Assembly (NCBI GenBank): GCA_964411875.1
Contig: CAYPMT010000064.1
Coordinates: 1 to 14,103, forward strand
From: Aliikangiella sp964411875
GTDB lineage: Bacteria; Pseudomonadota; Gammaproteobacteria; Enterobacterales; Kangiellaceae
Length of the DNA: 14,103 bases
Direction: 5' to 3'
Both the position numbers and the translations under genes were made by a program. Within the stretch, counting starts at the first letter, position 1. Every line of letters begins with the position of its first letter. Of the stretch, positions 14,101-14,103 are shown piece by piece. Below the pieces are notes generated by a model. That model was not told the origin of the DNA. It saw nothing but the letters and a program-made list of their open reading frames with translations, and made no database searches.

Positions 14101-14103
14101 TAG

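Noticed and set aside
1..14103. CRISPR arrays, insertion sequences, tRNA or rRNA genes, prophage or defence islands
   Set aside because: No regularly spaced repeats, transposase genes, RNA gene signatures or phage genes were seen; nearly all the DNA is accounted for by housekeeping-type genes.

Overview
The window reads as an ordinary chromosomal segment of an AT-rich marine-type gammaproteobacterium. The order of the cytochrome oxidase genes matches the coxB-coxA-ctaG-coxC-[minus-strand small gene]-SURF1-[CX3C protein]-ctaA-cyoE-sco arrangement known from Pseudomonas and relatives. The full-length PlsB, the EnvZ-type kinase and the exosortase-A-type ligase/decarboxylase pair point to Alteromonadales, with Colwelliaceae my best guess. 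This is inference from gene content and base composition; no 16S or other marker is present.

Region 1 (1-1750) is the 3' end of the structural aa3 oxidase operon: the tail of subunit I, the CuB-insertion chaperone Cox11/CtaG and subunit III, closed by a strong intrinsic terminator. Region 2 (1751-2115) has no gene but holds two inverted repeats, one of REP type, and looks like a dispersed non-coding repeat block. A small two-TM protein (DUF2909-like) on the minus strand follows.

Region 3 (2433-8256) is a tightly packed plus-strand operon, probably driven by an extended -10 promoter near 2394. It encodes SURF1, a Sco-like membrane-anchored CX3C protein, heme A synthase (CtaA), heme O synthase (CyoE), a Sco lipoprotein, an EnvZ-type sensor kinase and a small isoprenylcysteine-methyltransferase-like membrane protein. 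The first five supply heme A (protoheme to heme O by CyoE, heme O to heme A by CtaA) and assemble the copper and heme centres of the oxidase whose subunits lie just upstream. The kinase and methyltransferase continue the same transcription unit by spacing, but no response regulator is present.

Region 4 (8263-13726, minus strand) holds plsB (glycerol-3-phosphate acyltransferase), convergent with region 3. Upstream of it lies an overlapping pair: an AMP-forming acyl-CoA ligase and a fold-III PLP decarboxylase, of the types described next to exosortase A/PEP-CTERM loci. A 162-bp gap between the pair and plsB carries a good sigma70-like promoter and three copies of a 10-bp motif. An alkyltransferase-like DNA repair protein (Atl, PWYRV in place of PCHRV) is divergent from the ligase at the right edge.

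I found no clearly new system. The most interesting points are the kinase and methyltransferase riding in the oxidase assembly operon, the ligase/decarboxylase pair without any exosortase genes in view, the repeated motif at the plsB promoter, and a second Sco-like protein that keeps the cysteines but seems to lack the copper-binding histidine.
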